Positions 50,881-59,184 of a DNA stretch of 64,000 bases are shown here, piece by piece. The notes under the pieces were generated by a model that was not told the origin of the DNA, ran no database searches, and saw only the letters and a list, made by a program, of their open reading frames with translations. The stretch is taken from NCBI RefSeq assembly GCF_002291145.1, contig NZ_NTGE01000120.1, forward strand, positions 62,001-126,000. The letters are read 5' to 3'. Every line of letters starts with the position of its first letter. Position 1 is the first letter of the stretch. Source of the stretch: Streptomyces sp. SA15. GTDB taxonomy: Bacteria > Actinomycetota > Actinomycetes > Streptomycetales > Streptomycetaceae. Both the position numbers and the translations under genes were made by a program.

Positions 50881-51921
50881 ATGCTGGGTTGTGTGATCCA
50901 CGGTCAGGGCGACCTGCGGGCCGAGGAGTTGCCGGTGCCGACACCCGGCCCCGGGCAGGCGCTGGTCGCCGTCCGCTACGGCGGGGTCTGCGGGTCCGAC
51001 CTGCACTACTGGCGGCACGGCGGGGTCGGCGACTTCCGGCTCCGGGAGCCGATGGTGCTGGGCCACGAGGTGGTGGGCACGGTCGTCTCGTACGGTGACG
51101 GTGCCTCGGGTCCGGTGGTCGGTACGGCCGTTGCCGTGCACCCCGCCACGCCCTGCGGGGTGTGCCCGGAGTGCGCGGACGGGCGGCGCAACGTCTGCCG
51201 GGACACCCGCTACCTCGGCAGCGCGGCCCGTTTCCCGCATGTCCAGGGCGGATTCGCGGCCCAAGTGGTCGTTCCGGCGGAGCAGTTGAGGCCGCTTCCG
51301 ACGGGTCTTGAACTGCGCCGGGCGGCGCTCGCCGAGCCGCTGTCGGTGGCCCTGCACGCGGTACGGCGGGCCGGGGACCTGCGGGGCAGGCACGTCCTGG
51401 TCACCGGCGCGGGTCCCATCGGGTGTCTCGTGGTCGCGGCGGCCAAGGCGGCCGGCGCCGGCCACGTGACGGCGACGGACCTGCTCCCGGAGGCGCTGCG
51501 GTACGCCTCGGCGGCGGGCGCCGACACCGTCGTACGCGCGGATGATCCGTCCGACGCCGGGTGGCCGTCCGAGGTGGATACGGCCGTGGAGGCGTCCGGG
51601 GTGGCCGCGGGCCTCGACACCTGTCTGAGGCTGGTGCGGCGCGGCGGGGTCGTCGTGCAGCTCGGGATGCTGCCGTCCGGGCAGAGCCCCTTCGCGGGGA
51701 ACCTGGTGGTGAGCCGGGAGATCGAGCTGCGGGGGGCGTTCCGCTTCGACGGGGAGTTCGACGAGGCGCTCGAACTGCTCGCTGCGGAGCCGGTGTTCGA
51801 CGGTCTGGTCAGCGCGGTGGTGCCGGTCCGGGAGGCGGAGTCGGCGTTCGCGCTGGCGGCGGACCGGAGCAGGTCCTGCAAGGTGCTGCTGGACTTCGAG
51901 TCCCCGGGACACCACGCCTAA
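50881..51921 (+). CDS. L-idonate 5-dehydrogenase-like zinc dehydrogenase
   Basis: 346 residues from an ATG with GGGGAG upstream, 17 bp after the SDR gene. It is a medium-chain, zinc-dependent dehydrogenase. Catalytic zinc: GVCGSDLHYW (Cys) and LGHEVVG (His-Glu). Structural zinc: CGVCPECADGRRNVC, four cysteines. Rossmann motif: TGAGPIGCLVV. The catalytic-site sequence HYWRHGGVGDF matches the idonate dehydrogenase group, which oxidises L-idonate to 5-ketogluconate. It is the last gene of the gnt cluster. Confidence 0.85.
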   Translation: MLGCVIHGQGDLRAEELPVPTPGPGQALVAVRYGGVCGSDLHYWRHGGVGDFRLREPMVLGHEVVGTVVSYGDGASGPVVGTAVAVHPATPCGVCPECADGRRNVCRDTRYLGSAARFPHVQGGFAAQVVVPAEQLRPLPTGLELRRAALAEPLSVALHAVRRAGDLRGRHVLVTGAGPIGCLVVAAAKAAGAGHVTATDLLPEALRYASAAGADTVVRADDPSDAGWPSEVDTAVEASGVAAGLDTCLRLVRRGGVVVQLGMLPSGQSPFAGNLVVSREIELRGAFRFDGEFDEALELLAAEPVFDGLVSAVVPVREAESAFALAADRSRSCKVLLDFESPGHHA

Positions 51922-52541
51922 GGACGCCACAGGGGGTGCTCTTTTTCCGCCCACTCCCGGCTCACCGACCCGGTGCGCATGCCCCGGCGGGCCTCCGGGT
52001 CGGCGAGGGCCATGCCGATGTGGCCGGCCAGCACGATGCCGATGGTCAGCGCGAGCCAGTCGTGGACGAAGGTCGCGCTGGTGCGCCAGACCAGCGGGGT
52101 GAGGTGGGTGAACCACATCACCAGACCCGTGCCGAGCATGACGAGGGTGGCCCCGGCGATCCAGGCCGCGTAGACCTTCTGCCCGGCGTTGAACTTGCCC
52201 GCCGGGCGGGACGCGGGCCGTCTGTCGCGGCGCAGGGCGGCGCGCAGCCAGACGCGGTCGTGCGGGCCGAAGCGGTTCAGGAAGCGCAGGTCGCCACGGA
52301 ACGCGCGGGAGGCGAGGCCCGCCAGGACGGGTACGGGCAGGGCGAGTCCGGCCCACTCGTGGACGCGGACCACGAGCTCGCGGCGGCCGACGAGTTCGGC
52401 GAGCTGCGGGACGTACAGGCAGGCCGCCGTCACCACGCACACGCCCATCAGCGCGGCCGTGGTGCGGTGCACCCACCGCTCGGCACGGCTGAAGCGCGGC
52501 AGCCTCGCCGCGTCGGCCGGGGCGTCAAGTCGTAGGCTCAT
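51918..52541 (-). CDS. cytochrome b561-type membrane subunit
   Basis: 207 residues with four membrane helices. Conserved His residues for two haems lie in AERWVHRTTAALMG, VRVHEWAGLALP, FVHDWLALTIG and VLAGHIGMALAD. It is a formate-dehydrogenase-gamma/cytochrome-b-like protein that passes electrons between quinones and an exported oxidoreductase. Its start overlaps the end of the molybdopterin gene by 17 bp, so the two make one membrane complex. It converges with the idonate-type gene with a 4-bp overlap at the stops. Confidence 0.85.
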   Translation of the reverse strand: MSLRLDAPADAARLPRFSRAERWVHRTTAALMGVCVVTAACLYVPQLAELVGRRELVVRVHEWAGLALPVPVLAGLASRAFRGDLRFLNRFGPHDRVWLRAALRRDRRPASRPAGKFNAGQKVYAAWIAGATLVMLGTGLVMWFTHLTPLVWRTSATFVHDWLALTIGIVLAGHIGMALADPEARRGMRTGSVSREWAEKEHPLWRP

Positions 52542-53250
52542 CGTCCCGCCCGTTCGAACGGCCGACCCAGGCGTCGACGTCGTAGCCCCGTTCCTCCCAG
52601 TAGCCCGGCTGCACGTCCTCGGTGACGGTGATGCCGGAGAGCCACTTGGCGGACTTGTAGAAGTACATGGGCGCCACGTAGAGGCGGACCGGGCCGCCGT
52701 GGGAGTGGCCGAGGTCCTTGTCCTGCATGCGCAGCGCGACCAGGACGTCCGCGCGGCGGGCCTGGTCGAGGGTGAGGCTCTCGGTGTACGCGCCGTCGAA
52801 GCAGGTGAAGCGCACGGCCCCGGCCTTCGCCCGCACCCCGGCGGCGTCGAGCAGCCGGGACAGCCGCACCCCTTCGAAGGGCGTGTCGGGGACGCGCCAG
52901 CCGGTGACGCACTGGACGTCCTTGACCAGCCGGGTCTGCGGCAGGGCGCGCAGGTCGGCCAGGGTGTAGCTGTGCGGGCGGTCGACGAGGCCGTCGACGG
53001 TGAGGCGGTAGTTCTCGGCGTTCTTGTGGGGCACGGAGGACGTGACCGAGTAGTAGCGGAAGCCGCCGCCGTTCGGGAGCAGGCCCGTCAGGCCGGTCGG
53101 GTCCTTGTCGGCGGCGCTGCCGAGGAAGGCCTCCAGGCCGCGTTGCAGGGTGGGCGCGGCGACCACGCCGAGTGCGCCCAGGCCGAGGGTGCCGAGGACG
53201 ACGCGGCGGCCGACGGGGGTGCCGCGTTCCTCGGGCTGTTCGGAGTTCAC
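52525..53250 (-). CDS. Tat-exported molybdopterin-dependent oxidoreductase (MsrP/SorA-like)
   Basis: 241 residues from a GTG; no Shine-Dalgarno sequence is seen, so the mRNA may be leaderless. The N-terminus has a twin-arginine-like signal (VGRRVVLGTLGLGALGVVAA). The body is the sulphite-oxidase Mo-cofactor fold, with the Mo-ligand Cys in DVQCVTGWRVP and the phosphate-binding HSHGGPVRLYVAP-type segment. Similar to MsrP/YedY and plant-type SorA enzymes that reduce methionine sulphoxide or oxidise sulphite outside the membrane. The partner cytochrome b gene follows directly. Substrate unknown. Confidence 0.82.
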   Translation of the reverse strand: MNSEQPEERGTPVGRRVVLGTLGLGALGVVAAPTLQRGLEAFLGSAADKDPTGLTGLLPNGGGFRYYSVTSSVPHKNAENYRLTVDGLVDRPHSYTLADLRALPQTRLVKDVQCVTGWRVPDTPFEGVRLSRLLDAAGVRAKAGAVRFTCFDGAYTESLTLDQARRADVLVALRMQDKDLGHSHGGPVRLYVAPMYFYKSAKWLSGITVTEDVQPGYWEERGYDVDAWVGRSNGRDDEPTT

Positions 53251-53367
53251 GGGTTCATTCGAACACCCGCGGCCCGGGACGGACCAGGGGTCGCGGGTGC
53301 TCGTCAGGGTTCCGTAATCACTTCTTACGCGGAGTTCCGTGATCACTACTTACGCGGATACGGTCCG

Positions 53368-54909
53368 TTACGACGCCTTCTCCGCCGCCTTCTCCAGCTG
53401 GAACGCCTCGTTGCCGAGCCCGATGCGGGCGTGTGCCTCGGGGCGGCGGGCGCGCAGGGCCAGGCCCTGCACCAGGCCGATCACCAGGGCGAGCCCGATG
53501 ATCCCGGGGAGTATCCAGCTGAGCGACGAGTCGGGGCCGGCGCCGACCAGGACGTCGAAGTCCTTGACGGTGTAGCCGGCGATCACGAGCAGGGCGATGC
53601 CGGCCAGGGCGGAGGTGAGCAGCCGCCAGGCCTGGGCGGCCGCGGCGCCGCGGCGGACGAAGAACACGATGACCGACACGCAGGCCGCCGCCATCAGCAC
53701 GATCACGCCGAGGGCACCGATGTTGCCGAACCAGGTGAACAGGTGCAGGACGGGCTCGGTGGGATCGCCGGTCGGCTTGTCGTCGGCGATCGCGAAGGCG
53801 GTCACGATCACCACCGCGACGGCCGTCTGGAGCAGCGAGCCGGTGCCGGGAGCGCCGCTCGTGCTGTTGGTCCGGCCGAAGGCGGCGGGCAGCAGGCCCT
53901 CGCGGCCCATGGCGAAGGCGTACCGGGCGACGACGTTGTGGAAGCTGAGCAGGGCCGCGAACATGCCGGTCACGAACAGGACGTGCAGCACGTCCGTGAA
54001 GGTGCCGCCGAGCCGGGACTCGGTGAGGGAGAACAGCAGTCCGGCGCTCTGCTTCTGTGCCTCGCCGACGATGGCCGCGGGGCCGGTGGCGACGGTGAGG
54101 GCCCAGCTGCTGAGCGCGAAGAAGACGGCGACCCCGCCGACCGCGAGGAACATCACGCGGGGTACCAGGATGTGCGGGCGGCTGGTCTCCTCGGCGTACA
54201 CGGGCGCCTGCTCGAAGCCGAGGAAGGCCGCGATGCAGAAGCACAGGGCGGTGCCGACGCCGGCGCCGCTGAGGGTGTCCGGGTTGAAGGCGTGCAGGGA
54301 CAGGCCCTCCGTTCCGGGGTCGGCGACGGCCGCGATGTCGAAGATGACCACCAGGGCCACCTCGACGATCAGCAGGACGCCGAGCACGCGCGCGTTGACG
54401 TCGATCTTCAGCCAGCCCAGCGCGCCGACGACGAGCGCGGCCACCAGCGCGGGTATCCACCAGGCGACTTCGAGGTCTGCGTAGGTGGCGAAGAGGCCGG
54501 AGACCTCGAAGCCGAAGATGCCGTAGATGCCGACCTGGAGGGCGTTGTAGGCGACGAGCGCGACGAGGGCCGCGCTCGCCCCCGCTGTACCGCCGAGGCC
54601 GCGGGAGATGTACGCGTAGAAGGCGCCCGCGTTGTGGACGTGCCGGCTCATTTCCGCGTAGCCGACGCCGAAGAGGGCCAGGACCACACCGAGGAGGACG
54701 AAGAGGAGCGGCTGTCCGACGATGCCCATCACCGCGAATGTGGTGGGCATGACACCAGCGACGACCATGAGGGGGGCGGTCGCCGCGAGGACGGAGAGCA
54801 GCAGGCCGCCGGTGCCGAGGCGGCCGGCCCGCAGCGCCCGCTCCTGGCCTTTGAAGGTGCTGATGCCGTCGGCCGTTGATGTGCTCGTGCTCGAACTGCC
54901 CGTGGTCAT
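53368..54909 (-). CDS. APC-family amino acid/amine permease
   Basis: 513 residues with 12 predicted membrane helices. It starts at the ATG preceded by GAAGGACGG; a longer in-frame extension is ignored. APC-superfamily features: the first helix with ATAPLMVVAGVMPTTFA, GAFYAYISRGLGGTAG in the second, and FLGFEQAPVYAEETSRP. Substrate is unknown; amino acids or polyamines are typical. The N-terminal 25 residues are Ser/Thr-rich. Its upstream leader contains a 15-bp tandem repeat. Confidence 0.85.
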   Translation of the reverse strand: MTTGSSSTSTSTADGISTFKGQERALRAGRLGTGGLLLSVLAATAPLMVVAGVMPTTFAVMGIVGQPLLFVLLGVVLALFGVGYAEMSRHVHNAGAFYAYISRGLGGTAGASAALVALVAYNALQVGIYGIFGFEVSGLFATYADLEVAWWIPALVAALVVGALGWLKIDVNARVLGVLLIVEVALVVIFDIAAVADPGTEGLSLHAFNPDTLSGAGVGTALCFCIAAFLGFEQAPVYAEETSRPHILVPRVMFLAVGGVAVFFALSSWALTVATGPAAIVGEAQKQSAGLLFSLTESRLGGTFTDVLHVLFVTGMFAALLSFHNVVARYAFAMGREGLLPAAFGRTNSTSGAPGTGSLLQTAVAVVIVTAFAIADDKPTGDPTEPVLHLFTWFGNIGALGVIVLMAAACVSVIVFFVRRGAAAAQAWRLLTSALAGIALLVIAGYTVKDFDVLVGAGPDSSLSWILPGIIGLALVIGLVQGLALRARRPEAHARIGLGNEAFQLEKAAEKAS

Positions 54910-54943
54910 CGGGAGACCGTCCTTCGTTCGGAATCGGGGGTGT

Positions 54944-55003
54944 GGACTCGGGGGTGATGGAGTCGGGGGTGATGGAGTCGGGGGTGATGGAGTCGGGGGC
55001 TGC
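54944..55003 (-). repeat. 15-bp minisatellite, four copies
   Basis: Units GGACTCGGGGGTGAT, GGAGTCGGGGGTGAT (twice) and GGAGTCGGGGGCTGC follow one another without gap, in the leader of the permease gene and just after the stop of the upstream gene. Perfect homology over the two central units suggests recent slippage. The G-tract could fold as a quadruplex (five Gs per unit). Confidence 0.9.
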
Positions 55004-55013
55004 GTCGGGGATG

Positions 55014-56039
55014 TCAGACCGCGCCCAGCGCGCTGTCGCGAGCGGCACGGAAGGCGGGATACGGATCGTGGTCCGGGTACGACCACGGCGCCGGGGTGAC
55101 GTGTTCGCCGATGCGATGGAACAGGGCGGCGGCTTCGGCGCCCCGGCCCTCGCAGACCTTGGCGTGGGCGAGGAAGTTGAGGTCGACCAGCCGCCGGGGG
55201 TGGCCCTCGTGCTCCCACTCCAGCCACCAGTCGAACGCGGCCTTCATCACCTGCCGGGCCCGACGGCCGGTCCAGTGCTCGGAGGCGGCCGGGTCGGCGG
55301 GCTCGTGTCCGGCGGCGGCCAGCACGCGGTAGCGCTCGGCGTGCGCGACGACCGGGAGGATCGCGAGCGGGGAGTCGGCGGGGGCCTGCTCGGCGGCCCA
55401 GACGGCGAAGTCGTAGACCTCGTGCAGGGGGTCGGGGCCGGCGTCGGCGCGGCGCTCGGCGAGACGGGCGACCATCAGGTGATGGGCGTGGTGGTGATCG
55501 GCGTACCGCGCGCGCACTTCGCCGAAGAGCCGGACGACCTCCTCGCCGGCGCCCAGGGCGCGCTCCAGCATGAGCAGGCCGAGCCAGGGCGTGGGGTCGG
55601 CGGGCACGAGGGCAGCGGCGGCCTGGCAAGCCTCCCGGGCCCGGACCGGGGTCTCCTTGCCGCGCAGGGCGCGGCGGACCTGGGCGAGGGCGAGCAGGAC
55701 GGCGGCGTCGGCGGAGTCGGGGTCGGCGAGCAACCAGTCGCGGGCCCAGGCGGCGCTGTAGGGCTCCAGGGCGAGGACGGTGACCCGGTGTCCTCGGCGG
55801 TCCCAGTCGTCGCCGGTGTGGGCGAGGAGCGTGCGGGCGGCCTGCCACCGCCCCTGGGCCAGCGCGGCGCGCGCGGCGACGAGGTCGGTGTCGTCGAGGG
55901 CGGCGTCGAGAGATCGGCGGGCGTGCCTGCGGCCGCGCCCGAAGGGTGGCGGGGGTGGGGACACCGCGGGGACTTCCTCACGCGCTCGGCCCGGCCTTCT
56001 GGTCTGGACTTTTCTTCTCGCCATCGATTGATCACGCAC
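55014..56039 (-). CDS. TPR-like conserved protein
   Basis: 341 residues from a GTG with GAGGG six bases upstream; an ATG at 56024 is an alternative. After a basic Arg/Pro-rich N-terminus (about 1-40, MARRKVQTRR) the protein is all helices with repeated Ala/Leu patterns (ALAQGRWQAARTLLAHTGDD, then AAVLLALAQVRRALRGKE), similar to tetratricopeptide repeats. The end carries LVDLNFLAHAKVCEGRGAEA. It is a probable protein-protein scaffold; the family is found in streptomycetes without assigned function. Confidence 0.75.
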   Translation of the reverse strand: MRDQSMARRKVQTRRPGRAREEVPAVSPPPPPFGRGRRHARRSLDAALDDTDLVAARAALAQGRWQAARTLLAHTGDDWDRRGHRVTVLALEPYSAAWARDWLLADPDSADAAVLLALAQVRRALRGKETPVRAREACQAAAALVPADPTPWLGLLMLERALGAGEEVVRLFGEVRARYADHHHAHHLMVARLAERRADAGPDPLHEVYDFAVWAAEQAPADSPLAILPVVAHAERYRVLAAAGHEPADPAASEHWTGRRARQVMKAAFDWWLEWEHEGHPRRLVDLNFLAHAKVCEGRGAEAAALFHRIGEHVTPAPWSYPDHDPYPAFRAARDSALGAV

Positions 56040-56238
56040 AGCCAACCCTCAGCCAACGCTTTTCGTCAAGGCCCATCCGGGCGTTACACGCGTCAACTTC
56101 CTTGAGAGAATGAGGACTTGTGCGGCATGGTTGGGCACGCACCCAGGACCTGTGGCATACGCCATGGCGCACCCCATCCCGGTCCCGCACGATGGTCGCT
56201 CTCCCACGGCCCGACCGGATGATCTCGAGGTACACAGC

Positions 56239-57132
56239 TTGTCGGTTCTGGTTCTCGTCCTGGCCTTGAGCGCCGCGTGCTGCCTCGGCTTCGGCTTCGT
56301 CCTCCAGCAGAACGCGGCCCGGCAGGCACCGCTGAGAGACTTCCTGTCGCCGCGGCTGCTCCTCGACCTGATGAAGGTGCCGCGCTGGCTCGGCGGCATC
56401 GGGCTGATGGTGGCCGGCATGGCCCTCGGCGCGATGGCGCTGGGCATGGGCGAGATCTCCCTGGTGGAACCCCTCCTGGCCACGAACCTGCTCTTCGCCC
56501 TCGCCCTGTCCCGCAAGCAGAGCAAGCAGCCACTGGGCCGCCAGGGATGGGCGGGCCTCGTACTGCTCGCGGGCGGGGTGACCACGTTCATCGTGGCGGG
56601 CGAGCCCCGCGGCGGCACCGCGGTCGCTGATCCGCTCCGCCACTGGCTGATCATCGGAACCATGCTGGGCCTCGCCCTCATCCTCACGACGCACGCGAGG
56701 CGCTCCCGCCTGAGCTCCGGCCCGGTACTGCTGGCGATCGCGGCCGGCCTGCTCTACGGCGTGCAGGACGCCCTGACCCGGGTGAGCGGCCGGCGCTTCT
56801 CCGAGGGCGGCCTCATGGAACTGCTGACGGGCTGGCAGCCGTACGGCGTGCTGGTGCTCGGCGTCACCGGCCTGATCCTCGTCCAGAGCGCGTTCGAAAC
56901 CGCATCCCTGCGCATGTCGCTGCCCGCCCTCACCGCCGCCCAGCCGCTGGCCGGCATCGCCTGCGGCGTCGGCTTCCTGGGCGACCGGCTGCGGACCGAC
57001 ACGGGGGCGCTGGCCTGGGAGGCGGGCGGGCTCGCGGCGATCGTGGTGGGCATCGTGCTGCTGGGCATGCACCCGGCGATGCCGAGCGGTGCGAGGCGGC
57101 CCGAGCGGGCGCTGGATCTGCAACCGCAGTGA
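56239..57132 (+). CDS. DMT/EamA-type permease
   Basis: 297 residues if started at the TTG with GAGG eight bases upstream (longer in-frame starts exist from 56110 but read poorly). It has about nine to ten membrane helices, with GMALGAMALGMGEISLVEPL and a C-terminal FETASLRMSLPALTAAQPLAG, typical of the drug/metabolite transporter superfamily (magnesium-transporter NIPA-like/EamA-like group in actinobacteria). Substrate unknown. Confidence 0.75.
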   Translation: MSVLVLVLALSAACCLGFGFVLQQNAARQAPLRDFLSPRLLLDLMKVPRWLGGIGLMVAGMALGAMALGMGEISLVEPLLATNLLFALALSRKQSKQPLGRQGWAGLVLLAGGVTTFIVAGEPRGGTAVADPLRHWLIIGTMLGLALILTTHARRSRLSSGPVLLAIAAGLLYGVQDALTRVSGRRFSEGGLMELLTGWQPYGVLVLGVTGLILVQSAFETASLRMSLPALTAAQPLAGIACGVGFLGDRLRTDTGALAWEAGGLAAIVVGIVLLGMHPAMPSGARRPERALDLQPQ

Positions 57133-57171
57133 GCCGACCCTGCGGTGAGCTGACCCTGCTTGGATGACGTC

Positions 57172-57681
57172 ATGAGCGCTGCTGACGAGATCCTCGACAT
57201 CGTCGACGAGAACGACCAGGTCATCGGCCGGTCGCCGCGCGGCGAGGCGTACGCGAAGGGCCTGCGCCACCGCTGCGTCTTCATCCAGGCCAGGGACGCG
57301 GAGGGCCGCCTCTTCGTCCACCGCCGCACCCCGACCAAGCTGGTCTACCCGTCCCTCTACGACATGTTCGTCGGCGGAGTGGTCGGCGCGGGCGAGTCCT
57401 ACGACGACGCGGCCCTGCGGGAGGCCGAGGAGGAACTGGGCGTGACGGGGTTGCCGCGCCCCGAGTACCTCTTCAAGTTCCTCTACGACGACGGAGCCGG
57501 CCAGAGCTGGTGGTCGGCGGTGTACGAGGTCCGCTGCGACCTTCCTGTACGGCCGCAGGTCGAAGAGGTGGCCTGGCACGAGTTCCTGCCGGAGGACGAG
57601 GTGGAGCGCCGCCTGAGGGACTGGGAGTGGGTGCCGGACGGGTTGGCGGCGTACGAGAGGCTCCGCGGGTATCGGGGGTAG
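57172..57681 (+). CDS. NUDIX hydrolase
   Basis: 169 residues. The Nudix box is complete: GGVVGAGESYDDAALREAEEELG (in two stretches), with the catalytic Glu pair. The opening MSAADEILDIVDENDQVIGR, then the RGEAYAKGLRHRCVFIQ segment, resembles the YfcD/isopentenyl-diphosphate-isomerase-like branch acting on small nucleoside or lipid diphosphates. The start is uncertain (TTG at 57160 is possible) with a weak ribosome-binding site. Confidence 0.85.
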   Translation: MSAADEILDIVDENDQVIGRSPRGEAYAKGLRHRCVFIQARDAEGRLFVHRRTPTKLVYPSLYDMFVGGVVGAGESYDDAALREAEEELGVTGLPRPEYLFKFLYDDGAGQSWWSAVYEVRCDLPVRPQVEEVAWHEFLPEDEVERRLRDWEWVPDGLAAYERLRGYRG

Positions 57682-57738
57682 GCCCAGGTAGTCGGCTGAC
57701 CCTCGAATCCCTCGCAGCGGCCCCGATAGGGTCTGTTC

Positions 57739-58131
57739 GTGATCGGATTCGCACGGAACGTCCGCCTGTGGTTCGCACCCCAGGCGATCCGGGAAGAGGG
57801 CGGCACCCCCGACTACCGGTTCTCGCTGGCGAACGAGCGCACCTTCCTGGCCTGGCTGCGCACCGCCCTCGCCCTGATCGGCGGCGGCTTCGCCGTGGAC
57901 CAGTTCCTGCCCGACCTGCGCTGGGGCTGGCGCGTCGGCCTCGCGCTCGCGCTGCTCGCGGCGGGCGTCCTGTGCTCCCTGCGCGCGGTCAACCACTGGA
58001 TTCGCTGCGAACGGGCCATGCGCCGAGGCGAGGACCTGCCGGTGTCCCGATTCCCGGCACTGCTCAGCCTCGCCGTCGCGATCGTGGCCGTCGCGATGGT
58101 CGTTGTCGTCCTCTTCGGGTGGGAGGGGTGA
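57739..58131 (+). CDS. YidH/DUF202 membrane protein 1
   Basis: 130 residues from a GTG. DUF202 pattern: PDYRFSLANERTFLAWLRTA at 20-45, then three membrane helices and a short hydrophilic loop (RCERAMRRGEDLPVSRF). The family is small, membrane-bound and uncharacterised. Its stop overlaps the start of a second, shorter DUF202 gene (GTGA), indicating coupled translation and probable hetero-oligomers. Confidence 0.85.
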   Translation: MIGFARNVRLWFAPQAIREEGGTPDYRFSLANERTFLAWLRTALALIGGGFAVDQFLPDLRWGWRVGLALALLAAGVLCSLRAVNHWIRCERAMRRGEDLPVSRFPALLSLAVAIVAVAMVVVVLFGWEG

Positions 58132-58460
58132 GCGGGACGGCTCCCCCGGCCGCCCACGACCGGGACCCCGGACTGCAACCGGAGCGCACACGCCTCGCCT
58201 GGCGCCGTACCACGCTGTCCAGCACCGTAGCCGCCCTGCTGGCGATGAAGACCGCGCTGCACGGCGGGACATCGGCGGCCGCGATCATCGTCTGCGCCCT
58301 GTGCTGCGGGCTGTGGCTGGCCTTCCTCCTGATCGCCCACCACCGCATCCGCACCCTGGCGGCCACCAACAGCCCACCCGCACTCGCGCCCCGACACGCG
58401 ACGGCCGGCGCCCTGCTCACCGTCGCACTGGCACTGTGCGCCGCGGCGCTGGTCTTCTGA
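58128..58460 (+). CDS. DUF202 membrane protein 2
   Basis: 110 residues from a GTG with GGGAGG just upstream. After a charged N-terminus it has the DUF202 signature QPERTRLAWRRTTLS and three membrane segments (TVAALLAMKTAL, IIVCALCCGLWLAFLLI, GALLTVALALCAAALVF). It lacks the longer loop of its upstream partner. The overlapping pair is typical of actinobacteria. Confidence 0.82.
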   Translation: MSGTAPPAAHDRDPGLQPERTRLAWRRTTLSSTVAALLAMKTALHGGTSAAAIIVCALCCGLWLAFLLIAHHRIRTLAATNSPPALAPRHATAGALLTVALALCAAALVF

Positions 58461-58679
58461 CCCTCTTCTGAACTCTCCGGGGCCGGTCGCACACGGCCTT
58501 GAACGAATCTTGGTGGGCGCGCCCCTCATCCCCGCCCTACCGTCATTAGGTGATGGCCCCCAAGGGGTACGCGTATGCCACGAAAATCGAAAAGTCGAAA
58601 TCGCCGGAATAGCCGGATACACACCGTTCGCGTGGCAGCCTGTCCGACGTCATCACCCGCACCGTCGAAGGTGAGCACC

Positions 58680-58976
58680 ATGACCACCCTCCACCACGAA
58701 CACGCCTCCCACACGCACACCCACGGCCCGGACTGCGGCCACACCCAGGTACCGCACGGCGATCACGTCGACTACGCGCACGACGGACACCTGCACCGCG
58801 AGCACGGCGGCCACTGGGACGAATGCGAGCCCGCCGAACACGTCTCGCACGAGGGCCACGACCACCGGCACGGTGCGGACTGCGGGCACCCGAGCGTCCT
58901 GCACGGCGACCACGTCGACTACCTCCATGAAGGCCACCGGCACGCCGAGCACGAGGGCCACTGGGACGACCACTGA
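58680..58976 (+). CDS. duplicated histidine-rich metal-binding protein
   Basis: 98 residues, of which 28 are His, with an AAGGTGAG site. Two internal repeats are evident: HTHGPDCGHTQVPHGDHVDY with HDGHLHREHGGHWDE, and HRHGADCGHPSVLHGDHVDY with HEGHRHAEHEGHWDD. Each carries one Cys in a DCGH motif. Such tandem HxH arrays bind Zn2+, Ni2+ or Co2+; related small proteins act as buffers or storage. No signal peptide. A strong terminator follows; it stands alone after a 219-bp gap with an AT-rich stretch (58578-58605). Confidence 0.85.
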   Translation: MTTLHHEHASHTHTHGPDCGHTQVPHGDHVDYAHDGHLHREHGGHWDECEPAEHVSHEGHDHRHGADCGHPSVLHGDHVDYLHEGHRHAEHEGHWDDH

Positions 58977-59045
58977 CCGAGCCCCCCGCCGATCGATCCC
59001 ACGCCGCCCCGGCCCGGCCTGGTCTGGCCTGGCCGAGAAGGCACC

Positions 59046-59085
59046 GCCGACAGCTCCCCGTCGCCCCGCACGGGGAGCTGTCGGC
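59046..59085 (+). terminator. terminator after the His-rich gene
   Basis: A perfect 15-bp stem (GCCGACAGCTCCCCG / CGGGGAGCTGTCGGC) with a 10-base loop and TTAT following. Confidence 0.85.
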
Positions 59086-59184
59086 TTATCGTGGCTCCGA
59101 TCACGTTCAGTTCCCCCACTGGACGACATACCGACCGGTCGGCATCATTGGTCAGGTCGCGTTCACCCGCCCGTAGGAGCATTG

